64,000 nt of DNA. It comes from an uncultured Bacteroidia bacterium. GTDB lineage: Bacteria > Bacteroidota > Bacteroidia > Bacteroidales > ML635J-15. Numbering within the stretch: the stretch's first letter is position 1; every line of letters starts with the position of its first letter. A program made the translations under genes and the position numbers. The stretch covers positions 310,001 through 374,000 of the forward strand of contig CADAXK010000002.1 of the NCBI GenBank assembly GCA_902791865.1. Reading direction: 5' to 3'. Below the pieces are notes generated by a model, which worked only from the letters and a program-made list of their open reading frames with translations, searched no databases and had not been told where the DNA came from. Positions 26,005 to 34,535 of the stretch are shown here, in pieces.

Positions 26005-27249
26005 TTACCACTTCACTTCTTCCCTATTTATCGGCATGGTCATGCACCTTGCACCACCACCGCCACGGGGAAGTTCGCTACCAGCAAAGGTTACGACAAA
26101 CTTTTCGTAGTTGTGCATATCAACCATGCCCTTGCAGACATCAGCCGCCTTAAGCACTGCAAAACCGGCCTTGTCGAGAGCCTCAATGGTCTTCCAGTTG
26201 CGCTCATAGCCGATGACCTTGCCTTCGCCCAACGCGAAGAAATTTGCTCCGCTGTGCCACTGTTCGCGCTGCTGTGTCCAAGCATCATCACCACCGCAAA
26301 TGACAGGATTCAGGTCGAAGCCCAAATCGCGTGCACCCTGCAGGAAATTCGGCTTCTGATGATATGTGATTTTTCCGTTATCTATCTCAATATGAGTGGT
26401 CTGCAAATGCGAATACTTTGCGTTTTTACGGATAAGAGGTTCGAACATCATGCAGCGATCCTTGTCGAGGAAGGTAAACACCATGTCGAGATGAATGAAT
26501 GACTCGGGCGTTTCGGGCAATTCCTGAACTAGAATGTTGAACTTGGGCTTGCGAGCCTTGAAATATTCGGCAAGGAACTCAATGCCTTTCTTGTTGGTTC
26601 TGATACCATTACCTATGAACAAGGTGTCATCACGGGCAATCAGCACATCGCCACCTTCGGTGCGTGCTGTTGCTTCCCACTCGCCAGCATTTATCGACTC
26701 GCAACCGAAATAGTTCTCGAAAATAGCACGGTAGATAATGTTTTCGCGCATGCGCACCTTGAACGACATTGTGTTCATCAATAGCATATTGTACATTGAT
26801 GATGCAGCATCGCGGGTAAAGAACAAGTTGTACAAAGGCTTGAGGATGTAACGTTCATCTTCGTACTTTTGCGGGTCAACTCCTCTCCTATATTCAAAGC
26901 CTTCGACGAGTTCACGTGCCAAAGTCTTTTCATCGTGCGACAGGAGTTCGTCGCAAAGGAAACCGCAGTCGTCGAGACGGCAGGAAGTTTCCACGAGATT
27001 TTTCTTTACAGTCTCATTTTTAAGCACTTCGGCAAGCAAATCGACGACCTGATAAGTCTTAGTCCAACGCGAGAGCACGCCCTCGAAATTGGCATATTCG
27101 CCATCGACTAACTTTTTGTTTAAAATATCGCTGTACAATGCTTCGTGTGCATTTTCGGGAGTCATACGCTCTATCTCGATTCCCGGACGATGAAGCAGAA
27201 CCGCATTGAGTTTTCCTATTTCAGAATAAAGTCTAACCTTGTTATCCAT
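26005..27249 (-). CDS. arcA: Arginine deiminase
   Basis: 414 residues, typical for ADI. Motifs in order: LLHRPGIEIERMTP near the N-terminus, FFTRDAASSMYN, ARTEGGDVLIARDD, HLDMVFTFLD, and the C-terminal RCMTMPINRE carrying the catalytic Cys (about 402). It hydrolyses arginine to citrulline and ammonia in the cytosol. No ornithine carbamoyltransferase, carbamate kinase or antiporter is adjacent. A -7 box TATCTTTG reads 27345 to 27338, which leaves a leader of about 80 bases. Other amidinotransferase-superfamily roles are possible but the motifs fit ADI best. Confidence 0.88.
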   Translation of the reverse strand: MDNKVRLYSEIGKLNAVLLHRPGIEIERMTPENAHEALYSDILNKKLVDGEYANFEGVLSRWTKTYQVVDLLAEVLKNETVKKNLVETSCRLDDCGFLCDELLSHDEKTLARELVEGFEYRRGVDPQKYEDERYILKPLYNLFFTRDAASSMYNMLLMNTMSFKVRMRENIIYRAIFENYFGCESINAGEWEATARTEGGDVLIARDDTLFIGNGIRTNKKGIEFLAEYFKARKPKFNILVQELPETPESFIHLDMVFTFLDKDRCMMFEPLIRKNAKYSHLQTTHIEIDNGKITYHQKPNFLQGARDLGFDLNPVICGGDDAWTQQREQWHSGANFFALGEGKVIGYERNWKTIEALDKAGFAVLKAADVCKGMVDMHNYEKFVVTFAGSELPRGGGGARCMTMPINREEVKW

Positions 27250-27396
27250 AAATTATTTTTTAGACCACGGAAAACATAATCAAGATGTTGTCCGTCAAGC
27301 AGAAGCATCGTTTTTAGGCAACAATTCTACTCGGTTGCAAAGATAAGACAATTTTCGGAATTCGGAAATTATGGCGAAAAATATTTGTTAACCGTG

Positions 27397-29142
27397 CTAC
27401 TTCTCCACCAGTTTATTCCACAAATTTTCGTCCAGCAAATCTTTGAAATGATATGTCATTCCTCTTGGGATTACTATTGAGCGAAGAGAATCACATTCAG
27501 CAAAGACATCTTCACCAATTTCGGTTACAGAATATGGAATAATCACAGTTTCAAGTCCAGCACATCCCCAGAACGCCGTCTTGCCTATCCTCTTCACAGA
27601 ATCAGGAATAACAACAGTTTTAAGTGACTTGCACTGCCAAAACATATTGTCGCTGATTTCGGGCAGTGAATTGGGAAGTGATATAGATGCAAGTCCAAAG
27701 CAATCGTTAAAGGCATCCTGTCCGATTTCGGTTACCGAATTAGGGATTACAAGCGATGTAAGCCCTTCGCAGCAATAGAATGCCATTTCGCCAATTTTTG
27801 TAACAGAATCGGGAATATTTATCGACTTCAACCCACTACATTTCATAAAGGCGCCAATGGCTATTTCTGTCACAGAATCAGGAATTACAGCTTTTTCGCT
27901 ACCTGCCAGGAGAATGTCGGTCTGCGTTTCGATTAAGGCGTTGCAGTTTTCGCGTGAATCGTAATATGGATTATGGTCATCAACTACAATAGATTTCAGA
28001 CCGCCACAGCCCATAAATGCACCCTCGCCTATTTCTTCCACATAACGCGAAATGTTCAATGACAACAGTTTATTGCAATCATAAAAGGCAGATACTCCAA
28101 TTCTTCTCAACGATTCAGGGAAATTCAAATTTCTCAACTCGCCGCATTTGGTAAATGCGCCATCTGCAATTTCGGTCAAATTGCCTAAAATCTTCACATC
28201 CGTAAGACGATAACAAGTGCAAAAAGCGTTTTCTCCAATCCTCTCCACCGAATCGGGAATATCAATGGTCGTAAGCCTATCGCAACCGCCGAAAGCGCCT
28301 ACGGCAATCTTTGTAACGCCTTCTGGTATAAACGAATTGACACATCCTGCAATCAGTTCATTTGTCCGGGTTGCGATTATGGCGTTGCAGTTTTGCCGCG
28401 AGTCGTAAACGACATTATTCAGGTCAACCTCAATCGAATCCAGCATGCAACATTCATAAAAAGCACCATTTCCGATTCTCGTTACAGATGATGGGATTAC
28501 AATAGATTTAAGCCCATAACAAGCATAAAATGCACATTCCCCTATCCTTCTTACAGAATCAGGTATGACGATAGACATTAAGCCATCGCAACAATAGAAT
28601 GCGCCATCATCAATTTCGGTAATGGAATTGGGAATAAAAGCGTTTTTGCAGCCGAAAAGAAGCTTGTTTGTCCTGGTCTCGATTATTGCATTGCAATTTT
28701 CGCGCGAGTCGTAAACGAGATTCGACTTGTCAACCTCAATTGAATTCAACTTTGTGCAATTCAGAAATGCCTCAACGCCAATTCGTTCCACCGATGCGGG
28801 AATATATATCGAATTCAATTCATCGCAGCCATTAAACGCACCTTCGCAGATTTCCGTCACCGAATCGGGAATAACCACGGATGAAATCACAGAATAAGCA
28901 AATGCCCCCATTCCGATTGTTGTAATCGTATTTGGAATTTCAACGGAAACAATGTCAAAACTATCTGTAAAAGCGCCTTCTCCAATCTCCGTAACGCCAT
29001 CTTTCAGGACAATAACACCTTCGTTGCTTTCATAGTCGAAGTCATTGCTGACAGAATTTTCGTCAATCCATTCCGATTCAACAACATAATGAGCCTTGTA
29101 GCGGATGACATTTGCGCCAACATTTTCAATTTCACTCCTCAT
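27397..29142 (-). CDS. BspA-like leucine-rich repeat protein (LRR_5)
   Basis: 581 residues composed almost entirely of ~23-residue repeats of the pattern IPDSVTEIGEGAFxxCxxLxSI, about twenty copies. Three related inserts (YDSRENCNAIIETRTNxLLxGC) break the array at regular intervals, each followed by a fresh repeat block. No signal peptide or sorting tail is seen from the ATG at 29142, so it may be cytoplasmic or exported by another route. Related proteins bind host proteins or other cells. It is 18 bases downstream of a lipoprotein gene on the same strand, so the two are probably co-transcribed. Confidence 0.85.
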   Translation of the reverse strand: MRSEIENVGANVIRYKAHYVVESEWIDENSVSNDFDYESNEGVIVLKDGVTEIGEGAFTDSFDIVSVEIPNTITTIGMGAFAYSVISSVVIPDSVTEICEGAFNGCDELNSIYIPASVERIGVEAFLNCTKLNSIEVDKSNLVYDSRENCNAIIETRTNKLLFGCKNAFIPNSITEIDDGAFYCCDGLMSIVIPDSVRRIGECAFYACYGLKSIVIPSSVTRIGNGAFYECCMLDSIEVDLNNVVYDSRQNCNAIIATRTNELIAGCVNSFIPEGVTKIAVGAFGGCDRLTTIDIPDSVERIGENAFCTCYRLTDVKILGNLTEIADGAFTKCGELRNLNFPESLRRIGVSAFYDCNKLLSLNISRYVEEIGEGAFMGCGGLKSIVVDDHNPYYDSRENCNALIETQTDILLAGSEKAVIPDSVTEIAIGAFMKCSGLKSINIPDSVTKIGEMAFYCCEGLTSLVIPNSVTEIGQDAFNDCFGLASISLPNSLPEISDNMFWQCKSLKTVVIPDSVKRIGKTAFWGCAGLETVIIPYSVTEIGEDVFAECDSLRSIVIPRGMTYHFKDLLDENLWNKLVEK

Positions 29143-29160
29143 ATCTATACTTTTTGTAGT

Positions 29161-29850
29161 TTATTTCACAAAACCGCAACCGTCGAACTTATACCAGGTT
29201 TCGTCCATCCCACCTTCCGTCATGCCAAAGCCTTCAGCATTGAACTTTGTTGGCCAGCAATCCTGCCTGAAATATACGACCTCGGTTCCGCTAAGTTTTG
29301 CTAGTTCATCCCAATCAAAAGAAGGATTGTTGTCAACATATTCAGAAAACGACGGGAAACTATTTTTCAGTCTCGTCAACTGCTTGTCCTTGTAGCTGAA
29401 AACGGCGAAGATCTTGCGTCCCCACTCTGAAGCATCGTAGTACCAAAGCACAAGGCAACCGCCATCCTTGAGCGGATAGCAGGCAAAAGTTTCTGTCACA
29501 GTCGGGGGCAAAAACTCTTCATCATCAGGAATATCCAAAGGTGCATTTGCTTCATCCAATGTAAGAGATGCAACATTAGCTCCCTCCCTCTTAATCTGTG
29601 TACGTGCCTTTTTGACATCGCCTGTAATATCACAATAATCCGACTTAATATATGAGTCCCAGATTTCCATTATAACATTCTCATCCATCTGCACTTCTAC
29701 CGTTTCCGAAATAGATGCTGCAGTATCTTGCTGTGTAACTTCCGTAGAATCAACAACAGGAACCTCTTCCTCAACATTTGTTTGCTTTACTTCCCCACAT
29801 CCCCAAAGCAACAATGCAGAGAGTGTGACTGTAATAAAAGTCCGCTTCAT
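29161..29850 (-). CDS. Lipoprotein of unknown function
   Basis: 229 residues. The signal MKRTFITVTLSALLLWGC gives an acylated Cys at about 18. A Glu/Thr/Ser-rich linker follows, then a domain with FACYPLKDGGCLVLWYYDASEWGRKIFAVFSYKD and a C-terminal YKFDGCGFVK. No known family is recognised. It is first in a two-gene unit with the leucine-rich repeat protein downstream. Envelope location; role unknown. Confidence 0.65.
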   Translation of the reverse strand: MKRTFITVTLSALLLWGCGEVKQTNVEEEVPVVDSTEVTQQDTAASISETVEVQMDENVIMEIWDSYIKSDYCDITGDVKKARTQIKREGANVASLTLDEANAPLDIPDDEEFLPPTVTETFACYPLKDGGCLVLWYYDASEWGRKIFAVFSYKDKQLTRLKNSFPSFSEYVDNNPSFDWDELAKLSGTEVVYFRQDCWPTKFNAEGFGMTEGGMDETWYKFDGCGFVK

Positions 29851-30003
29851 AACTATTTAATTATTAATATTTTCTATTCAAAATCCTTATAACAACTTAC
29901 AATATAAATCAGACGCCCTACAAATATTCATATTTTTGCACAAAGATAAATTATTTTCAGCTACAAACAAACTGTTTATCAATAAGTAACATTTCATTTT
30001 TCA

Positions 30004-30123
30004 AAAAAGGTTATTGCAATAACCTTTTTAAACTATAATAAGATTACTGAATTAACCTAATATACCAAATAGTTGATTAACAAGATAATCTTTTTATAAA
30101 AATTATTGGTTAATTAAATAACC
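30004..30123. promoter_or_regulatory. Palindromic operator-like cluster upstream of the AAA ATPase gene
   Basis: A perfect 26-base palindrome lies at 30004-30029 (half-site AAAAAGGTTATTG), and a second, imperfect one, GGTTAATTAAATAACC, at 30108-30123. Isolated TAACC/GGTTA half-sites occur between them. The second palindrome occupies the spacer of the predicted promoter. The first could also serve as a terminator-like hairpin. The rest of the 29851-30157 gap is AT-rich with no gene. Confidence 0.6.
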
Positions 30124-30136
30124 TTTATTATCTTTG
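30106..30136 (+). promoter_or_regulatory. Promoter of the AAA_14/DUF4143 gene
   Basis: TTG (30106-30108), 20 bases, TATCTTTG (30129-30136). This places the start of transcription near 30143 and rules out the in-frame ATG at 30134 in favour of 30158. Confidence 0.7.
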
Positions 30137-30157
30137 TGGCGAGAAAAATTGTATTGT

Positions 30158-31354
30158 ATGGAAACCTTGTTCATGAAACACAACATACTTATTTCGCAGG
30201 TAGATACCGAAATTATCCGCGACATAATGTATTCTATAAACTGGGAAAAGCAGCTAGTTGCCATTCGTGGTTCACGCGGTGTTGGCAAAACTACACTTAT
30301 ACGTCAATACATCAAACAAAAATATGGAGTTCAAGCAGGCGAAGCGCTCTATTGCACTCTCGACAGCATGTTTTTTGCCAACCACACATTGCTCGAACTG
30401 GCTGAATATTTCCACTTGATGGGCGGCAAGCACCTGTTCCTAGACGAAGTACACAAATATCCATCATGGAGCCGCGAAATAAAGGAAATCATTGACTTGT
30501 ATCCCGACTTAAAAGTCACATTCAGCGGATCATCGCTGATACAAATATTAAATGCCGATGCCGACCTGTCGCGACGAGTACTAAGCTACACGATGGAAGG
30601 ATTGTCGTTCCGGGAATTTCTACGCTTCTACAAAGGCATAAAGCTTCCTGTATACAAATTGTCCGACATACTTTCGTCGGCCAGCGAAATCTGTAAGGAA
30701 GTAAATGCAGTATGCCGTCCACAGCAAATGTTCGAGGAATATCTGCGTGTAGGCTACTACCCTTTCTACGATGGCAACCCTGATGAATACTACAGCCGCA
30801 TCGAGAATGTTCTGAACTTCATCATCGACCAGGAAATGACACAATTCTGCGGTGTTGAACCGTCATATACACGGCGACTAAAAGCCATGCTGCTATATCT
30901 TGCCGAAAATGTTCCGTTCGAGGTTAATATCGTCAAGCTTGCCAACTACCTCGACCTCAACAAGCACACGGTTCTTAGTTATCTCGACAGCTTACGTCGC
31001 GCCGAACTGCTACACCTGCTATATTCCGACAACAAGTCTGTAACGAAAATGCAGAAGCCGGACAAGATATACCTGCACAATCCAAACCTTTTCTATGCCA
31101 TCGGGCAGCAGAAACAAATTGGCACAATACGCGAATGCTTTGCTGTAAATCAGCTTGCAACCTCGCACTCTGTGGAATATGGCAAGGCTAATGGCGATTT
31201 CCTTATCGACGGGAAAATTACATTTGAAGTCGGCGGACAAGGAAAAACCTTCGACCAGATTGCCAACCTACCCGACTCGTATATCCTTGCCGATATGATG
31301 GAATATCCCATAGGCAAGAAACTGCCGTTGTGGATTGTTGGAATGATATATTGA
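30158..31354 (+). CDS. AAA_14 ATPase with DUF4143 domain
   Basis: 398 residues from the ATG at 30158; the frame opens at 30134, but that ATG falls inside the -7 box. Walker A is GSRGVGKTTL and Walker B is KHLFLDEVHKY, followed by SGSSLI (sensor). The C-terminal half is the DUF4143 region, with a winged-helix-like stretch (VNIVKLANYLDLNKHTVLSYLDSLRRAELL) and a nuclease-like end (GKITFEVGGQGKTFDQI). The family is widespread and often mobile, with no settled biochemical role. It is convergent with the exporter gene (5-base gap). The upstream palindromes suggest self-regulation. Confidence 0.88.
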   Translation: METLFMKHNILISQVDTEIIRDIMYSINWEKQLVAIRGSRGVGKTTLIRQYIKQKYGVQAGEALYCTLDSMFFANHTLLELAEYFHLMGGKHLFLDEVHKYPSWSREIKEIIDLYPDLKVTFSGSSLIQILNADADLSRRVLSYTMEGLSFREFLRFYKGIKLPVYKLSDILSSASEICKEVNAVCRPQQMFEEYLRVGYYPFYDGNPDEYYSRIENVLNFIIDQEMTQFCGVEPSYTRRLKAMLLYLAENVPFEVNIVKLANYLDLNKHTVLSYLDSLRRAELLHLLYSDNKSVTKMQKPDKIYLHNPNLFYAIGQQKQIGTIRECFAVNQLATSHSVEYGKANGDFLIDGKITFEVGGQGKTFDQIANLPDSYILADMMEYPIGKKLPLWIVGMIY

Positions 31355-31359
31355 TTAAT

Positions 31360-32589
31360 TTAAAATCCCATCAATAGTCCAACCAATCCTACGACCAGTC
31401 CCACAACCATATTTATCGACTTGGTGACGAGGAAACCCTTCTTGGTTTCGGCAAGCAGCGGAAGCGAACCGTGTCCGTCCTGCACAATGCTGTTTGCCAA
31501 CAAAATGCTAAACGGAATATAGCCCTGCACAAACAGCACAACAAAAATCAGATGAGGACCAGATTCGGGCAAAATTCCCACAGCCACTGCAATTAGCAGA
31601 AGTATGTACTTGTTATTGTATATCCAGTCGCCAAAGTTAGTGTAATTCAATATGATAGCCATTACAACGAGTACGCCGAATGTCCACCAGAAAATGCGTG
31701 GCAAGTGCTTCTGCACGACATGCTGCACAAGGTGCTCGCTTACAAAATGCTCATTGGAGAAGAAAATTATCAGAAGCATTAGCACCGACAGCGAAATGAT
31801 GATAATGTTCACGATGTCCAATGCTCCGTGATGGTGATGATGATGCTCGAAACCTTCCGGCAAGTCGGAATCGTGGTGATGATGCTCACCATCGCAGTCA
31901 TCATCGTGATGGTGGTGATGGTGCTCGCAACACTCGTCATGTTGGTGCTCCTCTGCCTCAACGCTTTCCATCTGCTGTGGCAGGCTGAAAATCAACGATT
32001 CGGAATGCGAATGTCCGATAACGCCAACGCAGCATAGGATTATTATGCCTGCAAACACGCCAATCAGTTTCAGTCGCGACTTGGACGGAACGAAGTTTTT
32101 CCATGCGAAAAGTTTTCCTTCGCCCGTGGTTTCGTGTTCGTGAACCTCGAATGGCACATCGTCGAAAGTAGGCGTATAATCCTTGTTCTTAAAGATTTTA
32201 TCCACAACCACGCCAGCCACGATGGCAATGCCCGCCGAAATGCCAAACAGCCACAGCGACTGCACAGGCATAGTTGCCAGCATCACAAACGACTCGTCAC
32301 CCGAAGTTGCAATAAGGCAGGCCACCAGCGCGCCAAGCGACAGAGCCTTGTGGGTATAGAGCGACACCGCCGTGAATGTTCCCATGCAGCCGGGAATCAC
32401 ACCGAGCAGAGTTCCAATCAGCGCCTGCACAAAGGCGTTACGGTTCATTCCCTTGATGAAGCGACCCTTTGTCCACACATTCACATATTCGATGAGCGAC
32501 ATCATAATGACCACGAAACTGGTAATCATCAGCGCATTGCTAAACAGGTCGAAGTAGTCGATGCTATGTAGGATTTCTATGAAGTTCAT
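31360..32589 (-). CDS. Putative metal exporter (ArsP_2/putative manganese transporter) with His-rich loop
   Basis: 409 residues with about ten membrane segments. The N-terminal half contains GTLLGVIPGCMGTFTAVSLY and ATSGDESFVM, and the C-terminal half contains GILPESGPHLIFV and NSIVQDGHGSLPLLAETKK; these two halves are related, the layout of the ArsP_2-type heavy-metal exporters. The central loop has three clusters of six or more His with Asp/Glu/Cys, likely to bind divalent metal. The start at 32589 is chosen over an upstream ATG at 32643 that precedes the promoter. The metal is not certain; manganese is the usual annotation. Confidence 0.78.
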   Translation of the reverse strand: MNFIEILHSIDYFDLFSNALMITSFVVIMMSLIEYVNVWTKGRFIKGMNRNAFVQALIGTLLGVIPGCMGTFTAVSLYTHKALSLGALVACLIATSGDESFVMLATMPVQSLWLFGISAGIAIVAGVVVDKIFKNKDYTPTFDDVPFEVHEHETTGEGKLFAWKNFVPSKSRLKLIGVFAGIIILCCVGVIGHSHSESLIFSLPQQMESVEAEEHQHDECCEHHHHHHDDDCDGEHHHHDSDLPEGFEHHHHHHGALDIVNIIIISLSVLMLLIIFFSNEHFVSEHLVQHVVQKHLPRIFWWTFGVLVVMAIILNYTNFGDWIYNNKYILLLIAVAVGILPESGPHLIFVVLFVQGYIPFSILLANSIVQDGHGSLPLLAETKKGFLVTKSINMVVGLVVGLVGLLMGF

Positions 32590-32620
32590 TTCTAAAAAAT
32601 CTTTTTGCAAAAAATGACTG

Positions 32621-32650
32621 CAAAAATAATGGATAATTAACAATTAACAA
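32621..32650 (-). promoter_or_regulatory. Promoter of the metal exporter, partly inside a repeat
   Basis: On the minus strand TTG (32650-32648), 19 bases, TATTTTTG (32628-32621). The -33 triplet lies within the ACAATGGATAATTA word repeat. Confidence 0.5.
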
Positions 32651-32720
32651 TGGATAATGGACAATGGATAATTAACAATTAGCTACGCTGAACTGAAGGT
32701 TGGCAATGGATAAAATTAAT
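32624..32720. repeat. ACAATGGATAATTA word repeat, copy 1
   Basis: Degenerate tandem words (ATGGATAATTAACAATTAAC) fill the space between the AbiEii 3' end and the exporter promoter. TAGCTACGCTGAACTGAAGG, a word also seen near 244, is embedded at 32681-32700. Confidence 0.7.
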
Positions 32721-32731
32721 GTAGTGCGCTG

Positions 32732-33676
32732 CTATTCTTTTGTCTTCCAAAATGCCATTGGATGATTGTGAATGTTATCAATGATAGTCTTGTCTGAGAA
32801 CAGAATTTCAGGCTGGTATTTTTTTGAAAGAAAGGCATCAATGAATGCAATTTCAGCTTCAGTAAATTGCAAAAGATTGCTCAAAAACTGAACAACTTCT
32901 GTTTTGGCAGTCTCAAAATCGAAACTATCTCCTTTTTTCAGCATAGGTAGCAATGTCGCTCGAATTTGCGAAAAATTAATCCTGCGAATCGCTTCTAAAT
33001 TATATTCTTTGCTTGGTGCCTGATTGCCTCCTACTGCAAGATAGAACACCACTATTTTACGCAACAATGCAAGGTCAAAATGCTGCATCAAATCACTGTG
33101 CAGCAGATTATATACATCGTACAAATCCCTACATGTATGCCGTTCTATCAATGCTTTTATCTTACTGCCGAACAATTCTATCGGTTCAAGTGTAAGCATT
33201 TCAGTAGCCTTCAAAAAACTCACATTTATATGTCTGGGCTGCGGTGCAAAAATATGCCTACGCATGGAATAGTTGATTTCTATCTTAATGTTGTCACGAT
33301 TCCCTCCTGCATTCCGATAGAAAAACACCCAAGAATCAAGTGCATGAGGATTCTTTGTATTAGGATTTAGTTGATAACCTTGACTTTCAATGTATGCTAA
33401 TATCTCGGCATTGATTTCAGCACGATACTGCAACATTTCCTCGCGAGTACAATCCCTATGAAAATCCAAGTCTATATCAACCGACAAACGAGGCATAGTA
33501 AAAACCGTCAAATTTATGGCAGTACCACCCTTCAGCACTAAGCAGTCCTTTAGTTTGAGACTATGCGCAATAAATTGCAACACATCAGAAAGCCTTAGTA
33601 CTTTTTCCAAATTGTCGCGCAAGAAATTGGTCTGCGCCGCCAACTGTGCAATATCATTCTTGTTATACGAGTTCAT
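32732..33676 (-). CDS. AbiEii/AbiGii-family nucleotidyltransferase toxin
   Basis: 314 residues. The nucleotidyltransferase signature is present: LKGGTAINL and RLSVDIDLDF with paired catalytic Asp residues, as in AbiEii and MenA-type toxins. These toxins add nucleotides to tRNA 3' ends or otherwise block growth. Start ATG at 33676; it lies inside the end of the antitoxin gene (14-base overlap), the usual toxin-antitoxin coupling. An earlier ATG at 33691 is possible. Together with the upstream gene it forms a type IV toxin-antitoxin/abortive-infection module. Confidence 0.88.
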   Translation of the reverse strand: MNSYNKNDIAQLAAQTNFLRDNLEKVLRLSDVLQFIAHSLKLKDCLVLKGGTAINLTVFTMPRLSVDIDLDFHRDCTREEMLQYRAEINAEILAYIESQGYQLNPNTKNPHALDSWVFFYRNAGGNRDNIKIEINYSMRRHIFAPQPRHINVSFLKATEMLTLEPIELFGSKIKALIERHTCRDLYDVYNLLHSDLMQHFDLALLRKIVVFYLAVGGNQAPSKEYNLEAIRRINFSQIRATLLPMLKKGDSFDFETAKTEVVQFLSNLLQFTEAEIAFIDAFLSKKYQPEILFSDKTIIDNIHNHPMAFWKTKE

Positions 33677-34421
33677 TGTTGTTTTGATCATTGATAGTTA
33701 GCAAATTATGAGGCGCATAAAGTCGCCATGCCGCACTAAATGCATCACTAGTGCCATCCGATGTCAAATAAGTAACACTATCCTTGGCATACCGCTTACA
33801 CTCAGCAATAAAATCTTGTGACACTGGTAAATTCAGTTGTTCAAAAAGAAACCCCACTTTCTTATACAGTGCAATCTTATCATAGAAACACAAAGTAGAT
33901 AAGAGTTGTTCTTCACGCAAGTAACGCACACCACGCAAACAGTTGACGAGTTCTTCCCATCCACCACATAAATCTATACGGTCAACACATTCGACAATAG
34001 TTCGCTCAACATTAGTTACTCGTACATGCGAATCAGCAACAGGCAAATCTATACCGTACTTATCCGACAAATTGTAATGGGCAAAGTGATTATTATCAAA
34101 ATCAAAACTATTGAATGCCATACTTCCGCCCACAGCCACATTGTAATACACCTGATGTGCCAAACCATGGTATTCCATAGCCGCATGATAAGCGACAAAA
34201 GAGGTTGAAGTAACAGCAGAAGCCACTTGATACTTATTGGCTTCTGGCTGCCTTGTTGCTATGTTGTTGACACAGTATAAACCACGCCTAACTTTAGACA
34301 CATAGCCTTTATGCTGGTATCGCAACAGGAGTGTCTTTGCGCTCCGCATATTACCCAATTCTTGCTCAATATCAGCGGGGGTAAATAACAATTTGCTATA
34401 TAATAACGGTAACAAATCCAT
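33663..34421 (-). CDS. AbiEi-family antitoxin/transcriptional regulator
   Basis: 252 residues. The N-terminal winged-helix domain (about 1-55: DIEQELGNMRSAKTLLLRYQHKGYVSKVRRGLYCVN) is followed by the AbiEi antitoxin domain with SFVAYHAAMEYHGLAHQ and VTNVERTIVECVDR, both typical of the family. It neutralises AbiEii and represses its own promoter. It is first in the two-gene operon, 22 bases after its -7 box. The promoter contains AAGTTAACTT, a plausible binding site. Confidence 0.88.
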   Translation of the reverse strand: MDLLPLLYSKLLFTPADIEQELGNMRSAKTLLLRYQHKGYVSKVRRGLYCVNNIATRQPEANKYQVASAVTSTSFVAYHAAMEYHGLAHQVYYNVAVGGSMAFNSFDFDNNHFAHYNLSDKYGIDLPVADSHVRVTNVERTIVECVDRIDLCGGWEELVNCLRGVRYLREEQLLSTLCFYDKIALYKKVGFLFEQLNLPVSQDFIAECKRYAKDSVTYLTSDGTSDAFSAAWRLYAPHNLLTINDQNNNELV

Positions 34422-34442
34422 CGCCTTGTTTTAAATTTAACA

Positions 34443-34500
34443 CAAAGATACAACAAAAAGTTAACTTATCAAGTAAAATTTAAAACTTTTGATAATATTG
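34443..34500 (-). promoter_or_regulatory. AbiE promoter with operator palindrome
   Basis: On the minus strand TTG (34472-34470), 19 bases, TATCTTTG (34450-34443). The perfect palindrome AAGTTAACTT lies at 34458-34467 in the spacer, and further AAGT/ACTT half-sites (34471-34490) lie just upstream. AbiEi proteins are known to repress by binding inverted repeats. Confidence 0.7.
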
Positions 34501-34535
34501 ACAGAGGATAACAGAAGACAATTGTAATGAGTGGA

